Notes: generated from the letters alone by a model not told the origin. 64,000 nt of DNA from Pseudomonas weihenstephanensis (GCF_001043055.1 NZ_JYLF01000008.1:157650-221649), one strand, 5' to 3'; positions 33,775 through 43,493 are shown, counted from the first letter of the stretch. Translations and numbers: made by a program.

Positions 33775-35490
33775 TTATGCCTGGGTGCTGCTCAGTGGCG
33801 GGGTGCGAGGCGGGATCATGCGCTTTGAGCCCGTGGCCTCAAACGCGCTGGCCAAGCCGAGCAATGACGAATCATCGTAGGCGCGTCCGGCAAATGTCAG
33901 CCCGACCGGCATCCCGATATCCTGCATCACGCCCATGGGGACGGTCACCGTCGGAACGCCCAAGTGGCGGATGGCCAGGTTGCCGTTAGCCACCCATACC
34001 CCATTGCTCCAGGCAATGTCGGCAGATTGCGGGTTGACGTCCGCATCGGCCGGCCCGACGTCGGCCACGGTGGGGAAGATCACCGCATCAAGTTGCAAGT
34101 GATCCATCCAGTCTTCGAGGTCGATTTTGCGTGTCTGTTCCAGTCCGCGTAAACCGTCGGGCAGCGTCGTGATCTGGTCCCACGGCGTGATCCCGCGCTG
34201 GGCCATTTTCACGTATTCGTCCATGCCGGCGGCCAGATCGTCTTCGCGGTTGGGCAGGGTGCCGGGGTCGTGGGGGAAAATCTTCGGCCCGTCGACATCG
34301 GCCAGCCGATTCAGTTTTGGGTCGCCATTGGCACGCAAGAAGTCATCGAAAGCCCAGGCCGACAGTTCCCACAATTCGTCATGCATAAAGGCTTTTGATA
34401 CCAGGCCGCGATTGAAAACCGTCGGTGCGCCTGGGCGGTCACCCTCACAGTTGGACACCAGCGGGAAGTCCACTTCAATCACCTGCGCCCCGGCCGATTC
34501 GAGCGCCTTGCGTGCCTGCTCCCACAGCGCAATCACAGAATCGCGGGTGATGATTTTTTGCCCGGTGGGGCCGCCAATGCCTGGCTTTTCTGCGGTGCCT
34601 GCCTCAGGGTCTGCGTTGATGTACATGCGGGGCACACCGAAGCGCTTGCCGGCAAGCGATTGCGGGCTTGCGGCCAGTTGTGAATACGAAGCAGGGCGCA
34701 CTGAAGAGGCGCGAGGGATCGGCACCCACGGCTGCAAGCGCCACAGGTCGCCACGGGTATCCGGGTCATCGGCGACCACAATGTCGAGCACTTCAAGCAG
34801 GTCAGCCATGGTTCTGGCGAAGGGCACCACCACGTCCATAGTCGGGGTTAAAGGCCAGTTGCCACGCACTGAAATCACACCGCGCGAGGGGGTGTAGGCA
34901 CACAAACCATTATTCGATGCCGGGCCGCGACCGCTGGACCAGGTTTCTTCAGCCAGGCCAAAGGCTGCGAAGCTGGCGGCGGTGGCTGTGCCTGCGCCGT
35001 TGGAGGAGCCGCTGGCAAACGGTGCGGTTAGATAATGCGCGTTGTAGGGGCTTTCGGCGCGGCCATAAACACCGCGCTGCATGCCGCCGTTGGCCATGGG
35101 CGGCATGTTGGTTTTGCCCAGGCAGATGGCACCGGCAGCGCGCAGGCGCTCGATGGTGAAGGCATCGCGATAAGCAATCAGGTTCTTGAAGGCCGGGCTG
35201 CCAGAGGCTGCGGTCAGCCCTTTGACCAGATAGCTGTCTTTGGCGGTGTAGGGGATACCGTCCAGCGGCCCCAGGGTTTTACCTTCGGCGCGACGGGCAT
35301 CCGCTGCCTGCGCTTCTTCGAGCGCTTGCGGGTTGCGTACCACGACCGCATTCAGTGCGGCGTCGGTGTGTGGACCGTCATAGGCTTCGATGCGCGCCAG
35401 GAATGCCTCGACCAGCGCTACGGCAGTCGTTTGTCCCGACTCAAGCGCGGCGCGCAGTTGGGCTATCGATACTTCAGTCACTTCGATCAT
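33775..35490 (-). CDS. Amidase-signature family hydrolase
   Basis: 571-aa amidase. The catalytic Lys lies in GIPYTAKDSY, the glycine/serine-rich block is ASGSSNGAGTATAASFAA, and the nucleophile region is EETWSSGRGPASNN, a variant of the common GGSxRxP. No signal peptide. The start MIEVTEVSIAQL at 35490 follows a G-rich ribosome site. It is monocistronic with its own terminator. The substrate (an amide or a peptide-like compound) cannot be named from sequence. Confidence 0.9.
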   Translation of the reverse strand: MIEVTEVSIAQLRAALESGQTTAVALVEAFLARIEAYDGPHTDAALNAVVVRNPQALEEAQAADARRAEGKTLGPLDGIPYTAKDSYLVKGLTAASGSPAFKNLIAYRDAFTIERLRAAGAICLGKTNMPPMANGGMQRGVYGRAESPYNAHYLTAPFASGSSNGAGTATAASFAAFGLAEETWSSGRGPASNNGLCAYTPSRGVISVRGNWPLTPTMDVVVPFARTMADLLEVLDIVVADDPDTRGDLWRLQPWVPIPRASSVRPASYSQLAASPQSLAGKRFGVPRMYINADPEAGTAEKPGIGGPTGQKIITRDSVIALWEQARKALESAGAQVIEVDFPLVSNCEGDRPGAPTVFNRGLVSKAFMHDELWELSAWAFDDFLRANGDPKLNRLADVDGPKIFPHDPGTLPNREDDLAAGMDEYVKMAQRGITPWDQITTLPDGLRGLEQTRKIDLEDWMDHLQLDAVIFPTVADVGPADADVNPQSADIAWSNGVWVANGNLAIRHLGVPTVTVPMGVMQDIGMPVGLTFAGRAYDDSSLLGLASAFEATGSKRMIPPRTPPLSSTQA

Positions 35491-35960
35491 GCCTTCACCC
35501 CCGTTGATCGGGAGGTGGACAGGAGACTGCGCTCATCAGGCCTGCATTGGGTTTCAGAGGCATTGTGTTGCTCAAAATGGCTTGTCATATCGGTTCTCAT
35601 TGCACGGCTCACACAACAGGGGCTGAACGTGGGGTCAGAGCTTATCTAATCCGTGGGCGGTTAGGCCATCTGCGATGCACATTCAGGATAAATCGCCGCT
35701 TGTGGCGCGCGCTTTCTTTTGCTTGAGGCTGGCAGTCCTCAACATGCTGGAGCGGCAGGTTAATGCGCTTCAAGCGCAGCCTTGATGAGTTAAGGCCAAA
35801 GGTGAAATAAGCCTGCAAATTGGATCCGATTGCATAACCTGCTGAAAAGATTCAGCTCGTGGCCAAGTAGAATGGGCTTATGAGTCTAATCTAATGAAAA
35901 ATATGTGGTTATTTAATGACTTAGATCAGTAATAAATTGAAAATATTCATGCAAAATATC
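35491..35960. other. Gene-free stretch upstream of the amidase
   Basis: No gene recognised. It becomes AT-rich toward 35900-35960 and leads into the candidate small-RNA promoter. Confidence 0.4.
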
Positions 35961-35990
35961 TTGTTACGAGTTGTAACGCTGAGGTAAGAT
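35961..35990 (+). promoter_or_regulatory. Promoter of a candidate small RNA
   Basis: TTGTTA (35961-35966), 18-bp spacer, TAAGAT (35985-35990). It lies in an otherwise gene-free stretch and points at a strong terminator about 70 bp downstream. Confidence 0.5.
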
Positions 35991-35996
35991 CGCCCC

Positions 35997-36064
35997 GCGT
36001 TCACCTACCACGGTTTATGCATTTTTAAGGCCCAAGTTTCCATCAGCTACTTGGGCTTTTTTTT
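35997..36064 (+). ncRNA. Candidate small RNA with rho-independent terminator (about 68 nt)
   Basis: Predicted transcript from the promoter at 35961-35990 to a terminator formed by GCCCAAGT (36030-36037) and ACTTGGGC (36049-36056) with eight T (36057-36064). There is no open frame inside and no gene upstream whose end this could be: the amidase is divergent. No known RNA family is recognised. Confidence 0.5.
36030..36064 (+). terminator. Rho-independent terminator of the candidate small RNA
   Basis: 8-bp stem, 11-nt loop, T8 tail. Confidence 0.9.
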
Positions 36065-36162
36065 GCGTGCGATTTTTATTGGATCCAAAAGCGGGCAGCC
36101 GTGGATCCGGTTATCGCGTGAGGGCCGTTGTGCCGTCAAACACAGGCTTACCCTGCATCTGC

Positions 36163-36387
36163 TCAGTGCTTGAGCGCCACATCTTCAGGATTGATGGTCT
36201 TGCACACTTGCTGCATCGCCTGCGCTTTGGACTCCTCACCGTTCTCTAGAGAGAACTGGATCAGCCACAACCGCGCCTCACGGTTGAAAGGTTGGCGCTT
36301 GAGCCGTTCTTCCCATTGCTCGCAGGCTTTGCCCTGCGGTTTCAAACCCAAGTCGATCGCATCACCCATCGCCACTGCCCGGTTCAA
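36163..36387 (-). CDS. Hypothetical protein (about 74 aa)
   Basis: Protein-like sequence: GKACEQWEERLKRQPFNREA then RLWLIQFSLENGEESKAQAM, ending NPEDVALKH. The frame stays open upstream to about 36460, and the start is uncertain: the TTG at 36387 is used here, and no good ribosome site or ATG decides it. Predicted mainly helical, cytoplasmic. Function unknown. Confidence 0.45.
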   Translation of the reverse strand: MNRAVAMGDAIDLGLKPQGKACEQWEERLKRQPFNREARLWLIQFSLENGEESKAQAMQQVCKTINPEDVALKH

Positions 36388-36512
36388 GGCATTGGGCGAC
36401 AGCCTGTCGTCAGCTACATCACTGTTTAATGACGGGCGGCGCGCGTGCGCAGGGAAAATGAAACCGCGCTATCAGCGTGCTATCGTGCTTGCCATTTTTG
36501 AGGGGATACGTG

Positions 36513-36866
36513 ATGCGAATGCTGATTGGCGCTGTGAGCCTGGCCCTGCTGGCCGGTTGTGTTTCATCTGCGATGAACGAGGCCCGCAACCAAAAGCCGT
36601 TTCGCGTGCTGATGTCCGACAAACCGACACCGCTGGTGGCTCAGTGTGTTCAATTTGCGTGGCAAGACGAAGCGGTTTACGGCGTAGATGCCAGTGGCTA
36701 CATGGACAACGCTAACAACGGCCGTATGACGGTGTATACCCGTGGCGCCGAGTCGTTTGCTGACCTGCAACCTCAAGGCACGGGGACCGAGGCCAGCTAC
36801 TACGCCGCCAAACCCGATGACAGCGTGGCCTTGCGCCGTCTGGCCGCGTTGGCCACGTGCTTGTAA
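36513..36866 (+). CDS. Small lipoprotein of unknown function
   Basis: 117 aa. The N-end MRMLIGAVSLALLAGC carries a lipobox (LLAGC, Cys16). The remainder (VAQCVQFAWQDEAVYGVDAS, ending LAALATCL) is hydrophilic with two further cysteines. The ATG at 36513 follows AGGGGA; an earlier in-frame start would disturb the signal peptide. It lies 30 bp ahead of polB on the same strand, possibly in one transcript. Confidence 0.78.
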   Translation: MRMLIGAVSLALLAGCVSSAMNEARNQKPFRVLMSDKPTPLVAQCVQFAWQDEAVYGVDASGYMDNANNGRMTVYTRGAESFADLQPQGTGTEASYYAAKPDDSVALRRLAALATCL

Positions 36867-36896
36867 CGTCGCAACGTTGGCGCTGAGATTGACCCC

Positions 36897-39260
36897 GTGA
36901 GCCTGCGTCAGGGTTTTGTGTTGACCCGTCATTGGCGCGATACGCCGTCGGGCATCGAAGTCGAATTCTGGTTGGCCACCGATGAGGGGCCGCAACAGGT
37001 GCGGCTGGCGTATCAGACCTCGACCGCATTCATCCCGGCCCAGCAGCGCGAGCAGGCTGAGGCGTTGTTGCAGGATGAACGCAACGTTGAGTTTCGCGTG
37101 TTGGCTTTGTGCGACTTTCAATCGCGCCCGGTGGTGGGGCTTTATTGCCAGCAGCACGGGCAGTTGATCGACATCGCCCAGCGGCTACGGCGTGCCGGAC
37201 TGGATGTGTATGAGGCCGACATTCGCCCCCCGGAACGCTACCTGATGGAGCGCTTCATTACAGCCCCCGTGAGTTTCAGCGGCCAGGTGCAGGCTGATGG
37301 CCTGCTGCTCAATGCGCAAATCAAACCTCACCCCGACTACCGGCCGCGTTTGAAACTGGTGTCGCTGGACATTGAGACCAGCGAGCAAGGCGACCTGTAC
37401 TCGATTGCCCTCGAAGGCTGCGGCCAACGACAGGTGTACATGCTGGGCAAGGCCTCTGAGACCGACAGCGCTGTCGATTTCGACCTTGAGTTCTGTGCCA
37501 GTCGTGGTGAGCTGTTGCAGCGTTTGAACCAATGGATGGCCCTGCACGACCCGGACGCAATTATCGGCTGGAACGTCATCCAGTTTGATATGCGGGTGTT
37601 GCATGAGCACGCGCGACGTCTGGGCATCCCGCTGTTGCTGGGGCGTGGCGCCAGCGAAATGCAATGGCGTGAGCACGGCTCGCGCAACAACCATTTCTTC
37701 GCCAGTGCGGCGGGCCGTCTGATCATCGACGGCATTGAGTCGTTGCGTTCGGCAACGTGGTCATTTCCCTCGTTCAGCCTGGAAAACGTCGCTCAAACCC
37801 TGCTCGGTGAAGGCAAGGACATCAGCACGCCGTATCAGCGCATGGACGAGATCAATCGCATGTTCGTCGAGGACAAACCTGCGCTGGCGCGTTACAACCT
37901 TAAAGACTGTGAACTGGTCACGCGTATCTTCGAACACACCGAACTGCTCACGTTTTTGCTGGAGCGCGCCTCAGTGACGGGGCTGGAAGCGGACCGCAGT
38001 GGCGGCTCGGTGGCCGCGTTTTACCATTTGTACATGCCATTGATGCACCGCCAGGGCTTTGTCGCGCCCAATTTGGGCGACAACCCGCCCCAGGCCAGCC
38101 CCGGCGGTTTTGTGATGGAGTCCCAGCCGGGTTTGTACGAGTCGGTGCTGGTGCTCGATTACAAGAGCCTGTATCCGTCGATCATCCGCACATTTCTGAT
38201 TGACCCGCTGGGGTTGGTCGAGGGCCTGCGCGATCCGCGCGATGAAGCGTCGGTGCCGGGCTTTCGCGGCGCACGGTTCTCCCGCACCCGGCATTGTCTG
38301 CCCGCGATCATCGAGCGCGTGGCCAATGGCCGCGAAGTGGCCAAGCGTGAAAAGAATGCGCCACTGTCCCAAGCGCTAAAAATCATCATGAACGCGTTTT
38401 ACGGCGTGTTGGGGTCCAGTGGCTGTCGCTTCTTCGACACCCGGCTGGCTTCGTCGATCACCTTGCGCGGTCACGAGATCATGCTCAAGACCCGTGCGCT
38501 GATCGAAGCCAAGGGTTACAGCGTGATTTACGGCGACACCGACTCCACCTTCGTCTGGCTGCGCAGTGAACACAGCGAAGCCGACGCCAGCCGTATCGGC
38601 CGTGAATTGGTCAGCGACGTCAATCAATGGTGGCAGGCCCATGTTCAGGCGCAATATGGCCTGAGCAGCGCGCTGGAACTGCAATTTGAGACCCACTACC
38701 GACGCTTCCTGATGCCGACCATCCGCGGGGCTGAAGAGGGCAGTAAAAAGCGTTACGCCGGGATGATTGAGCGCCCCGACGGTCAACTGGAGATGGTCTA
38801 CAAGGGCCTTGAAACCGTGCGCAGCGACTGGTCGCCGTTGGCGCAGCAGTTTCAGCAGGCGCTGTACGAGCGCATCTTCAAGCGTCAGCCGTATCAGGAC
38901 TACGTACGCGATTTTGTGCGCAGTACCCTGGCGGGCGAACATGACGAATTACTGATCTACCGCAAACGCCTGCGCCGCCCGCTCAGTGATTACGAACGCA
39001 ACGTGCCGCCCCACGTGCGGGCGGCGCGCCTGGCCGATGACTACAACGACCAGCACGGGCGGCCACGCCAATATCAGCGTGGTGGCAGCATCCGCTACGT
39101 GATTACCGTGGCCGGGCCACAGCCCCTGGAAAACCTGACCGCTGCGGTGGATTACGACCACTACCTGACGCGTCAGCTACAGCCTGTGGCGGATGCGATT
39201 CTGGTGTTCGTCGATGACGACTTCAGTGCGCTGGTCGGCGGGCAACTGGGACTGTTTTAA
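36897..39260 (+). CDS. polB: DNA polymerase II (family B)
   Basis: SOS-associated repair and bypass polymerase of 787 aa. The 3'-5' exonuclease motif is SLDIETSEQG (Asp158). Polymerase motif A is LDYKSLYPSI (Asp421), and motif C is YGDTDST (Asp547 and Asp549). It starts with GTG at 36897 and reads SLRQGFVLTRHWRD, as in relatives. Length is normal. Its stop overlaps the stop of the convergent gene at 39257 by 3 bp. No LexA box was recognised upstream. Confidence 0.96.
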   Translation: MSLRQGFVLTRHWRDTPSGIEVEFWLATDEGPQQVRLAYQTSTAFIPAQQREQAEALLQDERNVEFRVLALCDFQSRPVVGLYCQQHGQLIDIAQRLRRAGLDVYEADIRPPERYLMERFITAPVSFSGQVQADGLLLNAQIKPHPDYRPRLKLVSLDIETSEQGDLYSIALEGCGQRQVYMLGKASETDSAVDFDLEFCASRGELLQRLNQWMALHDPDAIIGWNVIQFDMRVLHEHARRLGIPLLLGRGASEMQWREHGSRNNHFFASAAGRLIIDGIESLRSATWSFPSFSLENVAQTLLGEGKDISTPYQRMDEINRMFVEDKPALARYNLKDCELVTRIFEHTELLTFLLERASVTGLEADRSGGSVAAFYHLYMPLMHRQGFVAPNLGDNPPQASPGGFVMESQPGLYESVLVLDYKSLYPSIIRTFLIDPLGLVEGLRDPRDEASVPGFRGARFSRTRHCLPAIIERVANGREVAKREKNAPLSQALKIIMNAFYGVLGSSGCRFFDTRLASSITLRGHEIMLKTRALIEAKGYSVIYGDTDSTFVWLRSEHSEADASRIGRELVSDVNQWWQAHVQAQYGLSSALELQFETHYRRFLMPTIRGAEEGSKKRYAGMIERPDGQLEMVYKGLETVRSDWSPLAQQFQQALYERIFKRQPYQDYVRDFVRSTLAGEHDELLIYRKRLRRPLSDYERNVPPHVRAARLADDYNDQHGRPRQYQRGGSIRYVITVAGPQPLENLTAAVDYDHYLTRQLQPVADAILVFVDDDFSALVGGQLGLF

Positions 39261-39538
39261 GCCTTGTCGGCTGCATCAGCCAGGGCTTTGGACTTGGCGC
39301 GGTCTTTGGCGGCCTTGGCTTCAACGGCCAGGCACTCCATGCAGAACTGCTCTGCATAGGTCATGAAAATCTCGGTGGTGTCGTTTTTGATCGTGCGTGA
39401 ACCGGCGAGGATGTAGCGCATGCGCTTTTCCGTCACGCCGATGCGCGAGGCAATCCAGGCCGGGGTTTGGCCGATGCGGTCGACAAGTTTGTTGGCGTAC
39501 TCGGTGTCAGGGTTGTAGCGGTCAGCGTTGGGGTACAT
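39257..39538 (-). CDS. Small helix-turn-helix-like protein (93 aa)
   Basis: Contains KLVDRIGQTPAWIASRIGVT then EKRMRYILAGSRTIKNDTTE, which reads as a phage-regulator-type helix-turn-helix, followed by a helical charged tail (AVEAKAAKDRAKSKALADAA). It could bind DNA as a small regulator; no known target. It converges on polB with overlapping stops. Confidence 0.7.
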   Translation of the reverse strand: MYPNADRYNPDTEYANKLVDRIGQTPAWIASRIGVTEKRMRYILAGSRTIKNDTTEIFMTYAEQFCMECLAVEAKAAKDRAKSKALADAADKA

Positions 39539-39700
39539 GGGGGTTCCGTGTGCGGTGGATTCTGAGCAGGGCGGCAGGGTACTCCTTTTTGCCGGGGCAA
39601 GTCTGGCAAATCCCGCGCTAACCGACGCCCAGCAACTGCCCGCCTGCGCTGCATGAACGAGCGTTCCTGACGTTCACCCACACCCGCGAGAGGAATGTTC

Positions 39701-40138
39701 ATGACGGCACTGGACGTTTTTTGGGTCGGCCTGGGCGGTGGCCTTGGCACATTGCTGCGCGGGTGGATCGGCCTGCGGGACGCACGGCGGTATAAAGGCG
39801 ACCTGCCGCTGGGTACGTTCTTGATTAACGTCAGCGGGGCTTTCGTGATCGGCTACCTGCTGGTCTCGGTGTTGCTGGGCGTGGCCACGTCGTTGTTCAA
39901 GAGCAAGCGTATCAATCAGTACGTCCATGTCATGGTTGGCACCGGGATCATGGACGGGTTATCGACGTTCTCAAGCTTTGTGTTTGGCGCGGTGCAAATG
40001 ATGAATGACCCGGCGCAGGTGTTTGTGTCTGTGTGTTATCGGGTGGCCAGCCTGGTGGCAGGGTTTGTTGCGGTAGCACTGGGTTTGATCGCCGGTGCCA
40101 AGTGGCCAGCACCGCGTGCAACCGACACTGCGCAGTGA
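39701..40138 (+). CDS. CrcB/FluC-family protein
   Basis: Membrane protein of 145 aa with four hydrophobic segments, related to dual-topology fluoride channels. The family motifs are GLGGGLGTLLRGWIGL, LPLGTFLINVSGAFVIGYLL and GIMDGLSTFSSFVFG. The start at 39701 follows GAGAGG at 7 bp; the ATG at 39695 would be too close. No fluoride riboswitch is seen upstream. It would export fluoride if it acts like its relatives. Confidence 0.85.
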   Translation: MTALDVFWVGLGGGLGTLLRGWIGLRDARRYKGDLPLGTFLINVSGAFVIGYLLVSVLLGVATSLFKSKRINQYVHVMVGTGIMDGLSTFSSFVFGAVQMMNDPAQVFVSVCYRVASLVAGFVAVALGLIAGAKWPAPRATDTAQ

Positions 40139-40146
40139 CACGACAT

Positions 40147-40174
40147 ACCCGCACGCAAGCGCTTGCGTACGGGT
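40147..40174. terminator. Palindromic hairpin between convergent genes
   Basis: ACCCG and ACGCAAGC pair with GCTTGCGT and CGGGT with a single mismatch. It lies between the CrcB-like gene and the K+ channel gene; no clear U-run. Confidence 0.55.
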
Positions 40175-40188
40175 TGAACGCGTAAGGC

Positions 40189-41364
40189 TTAGCCCAACGA
40201 GGTGCGTTTACCGAAGAACATGTCGGTGATCAGGTCGTTATTGATCGTGTCGCCTTGCAGGGTGCGCACCAGCAGTTCGCTGGCCAGCTGCGGCAGTGAA
40301 AGCACCATGGTCGGGTTGACGCGCTTGACCTTGTTCATGTTTTGGCTTTCGTTGACCAGCGCAATGGTTTGCGTGTTATCGCCCACCACTTCTTTGGCCG
40401 CCAGCACCACGAATACGTTTTCTGCGTCACTGTCGCACAACGTGACGATGTATTTGGCTTCACCCGCACCGGCCAATCTCAAGGTGGATGCCGCCGAGGT
40501 ATCGCCCTCGATAATGTCTGCTTTATCCGGCAAGTCGTGCTGGGTGCCAGGTGCGCACACCACTGTCACATGCTCTCCGCGATCAGTCAGGCTCTTGTAG
40601 ACGTTTTGAGCCAGCGAGCTGGCGCCCACCAGGATGTAGTGATTTTTACGTGCCATGTGGGTAATCCTGCCTTTAACAATGCGTTGGAGGTTGTTGCTGA
40701 TCAGCGGGCCGGCAATCGAGGCCACCGAGATCGCGAAGATGGTGATGCCCAGAATGATCACGGTCAGGGTGAACATGCGCGCATCGGTGGTGTGCGGCAC
40801 GATGTCGCCAAAGCCCACGGTCGACATCACCACAATGGCGAAATAGAACGCGGTCGGAAGATCGCTCACCTGGGGTGCAAACTGCTCGCCCATGTAGAGC
40901 GTGCCGAGCATGCTGTAGACGATCAATGACGCCACACTGACCACGGCAAAGAAGCTGCCGGTGGCCAGGCTGTAATGGTCAAAGCGGCGCCAGTAATACA
41001 CCAGCACCGCAATGGTGAAGAGCGAGTAGAAGGTTGTCCCGGTGGTTTTTTTTACGATGAACACGTCGACGCAGACGGTGGACACCAGCAACAACAGGGC
41101 AAAGAACCAACTGATGCGTGACTTGATCACCAAACCGATGGACATCAACAGCAACACCAGCCCGACCACGAAACCGGGTATTTCCAGTAAGGCCAAAAAG
41201 CTCAAGGCCTCCTTCCAGGTGTCGAAGGTGTCTAAGGCCGCGTTGGAGTGCGCGACCCCGCGTTGCAACACCGGCAAAAATAAAAGAAAGCCATTGATGG
41301 CCACAAGCAAGGCGACCCCATAGGCAAAGGAAAGTCTGGCTTTTATGTCCTCTTTTAAAGTCAT
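40189..41364 (-). CDS. kch: Voltage-gated-type K+ channel with RCK domain
   Basis: 391-aa inner-membrane channel. Hydrophobic segments occupy about residues 15-220, with the potassium selectivity filter VVMSTVGFGDIVP. A C-terminal RCK/TrkA-N domain follows (HYILVGASSLAQNVYKSLTD, then IIEGDTSAASTLRLAGAGEA). This is the layout of E. coli Kch. The start MTLKEDIKARLSF is used; transcription is away from the NiCoT gene's 3' end. Confidence 0.9.
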   Translation of the reverse strand: MTLKEDIKARLSFAYGVALLVAINGFLLFLPVLQRGVAHSNAALDTFDTWKEALSFLALLEIPGFVVGLVLLLMSIGLVIKSRISWFFALLLLVSTVCVDVFIVKKTTGTTFYSLFTIAVLVYYWRRFDHYSLATGSFFAVVSVASLIVYSMLGTLYMGEQFAPQVSDLPTAFYFAIVVMSTVGFGDIVPHTTDARMFTLTVIILGITIFAISVASIAGPLISNNLQRIVKGRITHMARKNHYILVGASSLAQNVYKSLTDRGEHVTVVCAPGTQHDLPDKADIIEGDTSAASTLRLAGAGEAKYIVTLCDSDAENVFVVLAAKEVVGDNTQTIALVNESQNMNKVKRVNPTMVLSLPQLASELLVRTLQGDTINNDLITDMFFGKRTSLG

Positions 41365-41446
41365 GGTTGCTACGACGCCTCAGTGAAAGAGTGGGTGGAG
41401 TGTCGATCAGGTAATAACGGGCACATCCCTTTGCTGAACCTGTTCA

Positions 41447-42505
41447 TCAGGCATTGGCTCCTAAGTGGTCATAACCGCGCAGGTAGTAATTCAAGGCTGA
41501 GATCAGCCAGCACAACACGAACATGCCGATGATCCAGTAGCCAATTTCACCGAAGTGATCGCTGATCGCATTGATCGGGGTCCAGATGCCGCCGCTCAAT
41601 TCAAGTTTGTCGGCAATCAGCCCGAGCGCTTCAACACCGCCGATAAATAACGCGACCACCACCGACGCCGCCGTGATGGTGATGTTGTAGTACAGCTTGC
41701 GCAACGGCTTTGAAAACGCCCAGCCGTAGGCGCCAATCATCACGAAGTTATCCAGTGAGTCGATCAAGGCCATGCCCACGGCGAACAGCACCGGGAACAC
41801 CATGATTGACCACAGGCTGATGCCGTGGGAGGCGCTGGTGGCGCTGATGCCCAGCAGTCCGATTTCGGTCGCGGTATCGAACCCCAGCCCGAACAGAAAC
41901 CCCACCGGGTACATGTGCCAGCTTTTGTTGACCAGGTTGAACACTCGGCGAAACAGGCGCGCCATCAAACCGCCGTTGTTGCTGACAATCCCGTCCAGCT
42001 CTTCAGGGGCGAAGGTTTTACCGGCTTTGACCTGTTTAAATTTTTTGTACACCGAGCGCAAAATCACCAGGTTGAGTACGCCAAACAACAGCAGGAATAA
42101 CGACGACACAAGGGTTCCGATCAGCCCGCCGGTTTCATGGAACCAGGCCATATCGTCCTTGAACGCCATGGCGGTGGCCGCGATGGCAAACGAGGCCAGC
42201 ACCACAATGGTGGAATGGCCGAGGGAAAAGTAGGTGCCCACGGCTATCGGGGTTTTACCTTGCTGCATGAGTTTACGGGTGACGTTGTCGATGGCGGCGA
42301 TGTGGTCAGCGTCCACCGCATGGCGTAAACCAAAACTGTAGGCCAGCAAAGCCGTGCCCATCAATACCGGGTTGGTACCCAATTCACTGAAGGCCCAGAG
42401 CCAGGCCAGCGCGTTGGCAACAATCAGACCGATCAGCAAATAGATCGCGTTGCGCGTGGTCCTCGAAGGTGCCGTTTGGACCAGGGGTTGGGCTATCGCT
42501 GTCAT
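41447..42505 (-). CDS. Nickel/cobalt permease (NiCoT family)
   Basis: High-affinity nickel or cobalt importer, 352 aa, about eight membrane segments. The family signature RHAVDADHIAAIDNVTRKLM is complete, with LGFDTATEIGLLGI and VFPVLFAVGMALIDSLDN. Upstream on the same strand are remnants of a urea transporter and a UreD-like gene, so it was probably the nickel supplier of a urease locus (urease needs nickel). This gene has survived intact while its partners decayed. Confidence 0.93.
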   Translation of the reverse strand: MTAIAQPLVQTAPSRTTRNAIYLLIGLIVANALAWLWAFSELGTNPVLMGTALLAYSFGLRHAVDADHIAAIDNVTRKLMQQGKTPIAVGTYFSLGHSTIVVLASFAIAATAMAFKDDMAWFHETGGLIGTLVSSLFLLLFGVLNLVILRSVYKKFKQVKAGKTFAPEELDGIVSNNGGLMARLFRRVFNLVNKSWHMYPVGFLFGLGFDTATEIGLLGISATSASHGISLWSIMVFPVLFAVGMALIDSLDNFVMIGAYGWAFSKPLRKLYYNITITAASVVVALFIGGVEALGLIADKLELSGGIWTPINAISDHFGEIGYWIIGMFVLCWLISALNYYLRGYDHLGANA

Positions 42506-42532
42506 GTAAAGGCTCCGCTAAGGGGTAGATCG

Positions 42533-43016
42533 CTATTGTCGGTGGGCAGGCATGACGTCCTTGTTGGTCACCAGAAACAGCCACGACGCCAAGACAAACG
42601 GCATGGTCAAGGTCGGTATGCCCACCGGCGTCAGTAGCGTATTCAAAGCACCCTGTACAAATACAGTGAAAATTACGCCGATCAGGGTGTAGATCAGCAC
42701 ACGCCAGCTGAGTTTATTAAACGTCGAACCCAGCGCAATGGCCGTCAGCACGGCACTAAAGGCATACATGCCATTGTTGATATTGGCGTGCTCGGCTTGC
42801 AGCACCGTGGCGGTGAGCACAGCCCCAGGCCACGGCCGGAATGCCCTCGCTGTAGGCGCCGACGATGATCGCGGCGAAAAACAGCACGCCGGTCAGGGGG
42901 TTGTTCTGGAACATGACCTGAGCACAGCCGCGCAGGCTGACATCGATGATCTCAATCAGCCGATTGCTGTTTGCCCATTGTGTGCATTTGGGTGCGGGTG
43001 CATTGGCAACATTCAT
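42533..43016 (-). pseudogene. Urea transporter, internally deleted and frameshifted
   Basis: The N-part reads SLRGCAQVMFQNNPLTGVLF then FAAIIVGAYSEGIPAVAWG; the C-part, in another frame, reads NNGMYAFSAVLTAIALGSTF then VQGALNTLLTPVGIPTLTMP. These are pieces of the first and second repeats of a UT/Yut urea channel. About 140 residues between them are missing, and the frame changes near 42815. The two halves of this protein are internal repeats, so a deletion between them is plausible. Its neighbours are the NiCoT permease and a UreD-like remnant. Confidence 0.75.
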
Positions 43017-43088
43017 TGAATGTTCTCCCCATTAAAGATTCTCCGCAGGCTGCGAGCTGTTGATAGCTGAACCCGCGAGACCGCCTGA

Positions 43089-43470
43089 TTAACGCCATAG
43101 GAATTGCGCTGGCAACGTCACGCCCAGCCTTTCTTCGCGGGCGATTTTCCAGAACTCACGGATCTGCGCTTTGACCTCGCCGCTGTCATTGCCCAGCACG
43201 TTGAAAATCAGCCCGCAGTTATTCGGCAAGCGCGTCACGCCACTGGCCAGCCCGGCCTTGATGTCGCACAGGGCAGGTACCCGCTCGACAATCCGCTCGT
43301 GGTGTTCTTTGGGCGTCAGCAGTACCACATTGGCGAACACATCGAGGTCGGGGCGCTCTGGCACACGCGGTGAAAAGTAGGCCTCGTACAGGTTAATTTG
43401 CCGGACGAAAACGAGGTGTCCCTGATGCCTCAGGAGCAGGGCAGATGCAGGAATTGAACACAAAGAGGGG
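43089..43470 (-). pseudogene. Urease accessory protein UreD-like, C-terminal remnant
   Basis: The readable part (VRQINLYEAYFSPRVPERPD, then GLIFNVLGNDSGEVKAQIRE and FWKIAREERLGVTLPAQFLW) resembles the C-terminal third of UreD/UreH, which loads nickel onto apo-urease. The frame continues upstream to 43541, but that part runs through a rho-independent terminator (43494-43526) and is not UreD-like. So a deletion joined the 3' end of ureD to foreign upstream sequence. The family call rests on the C-terminus and on the gene context. Confidence 0.6.
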
Positions 43471-43493
43471 GGGTGCGATGGCGCAATAAAAAA

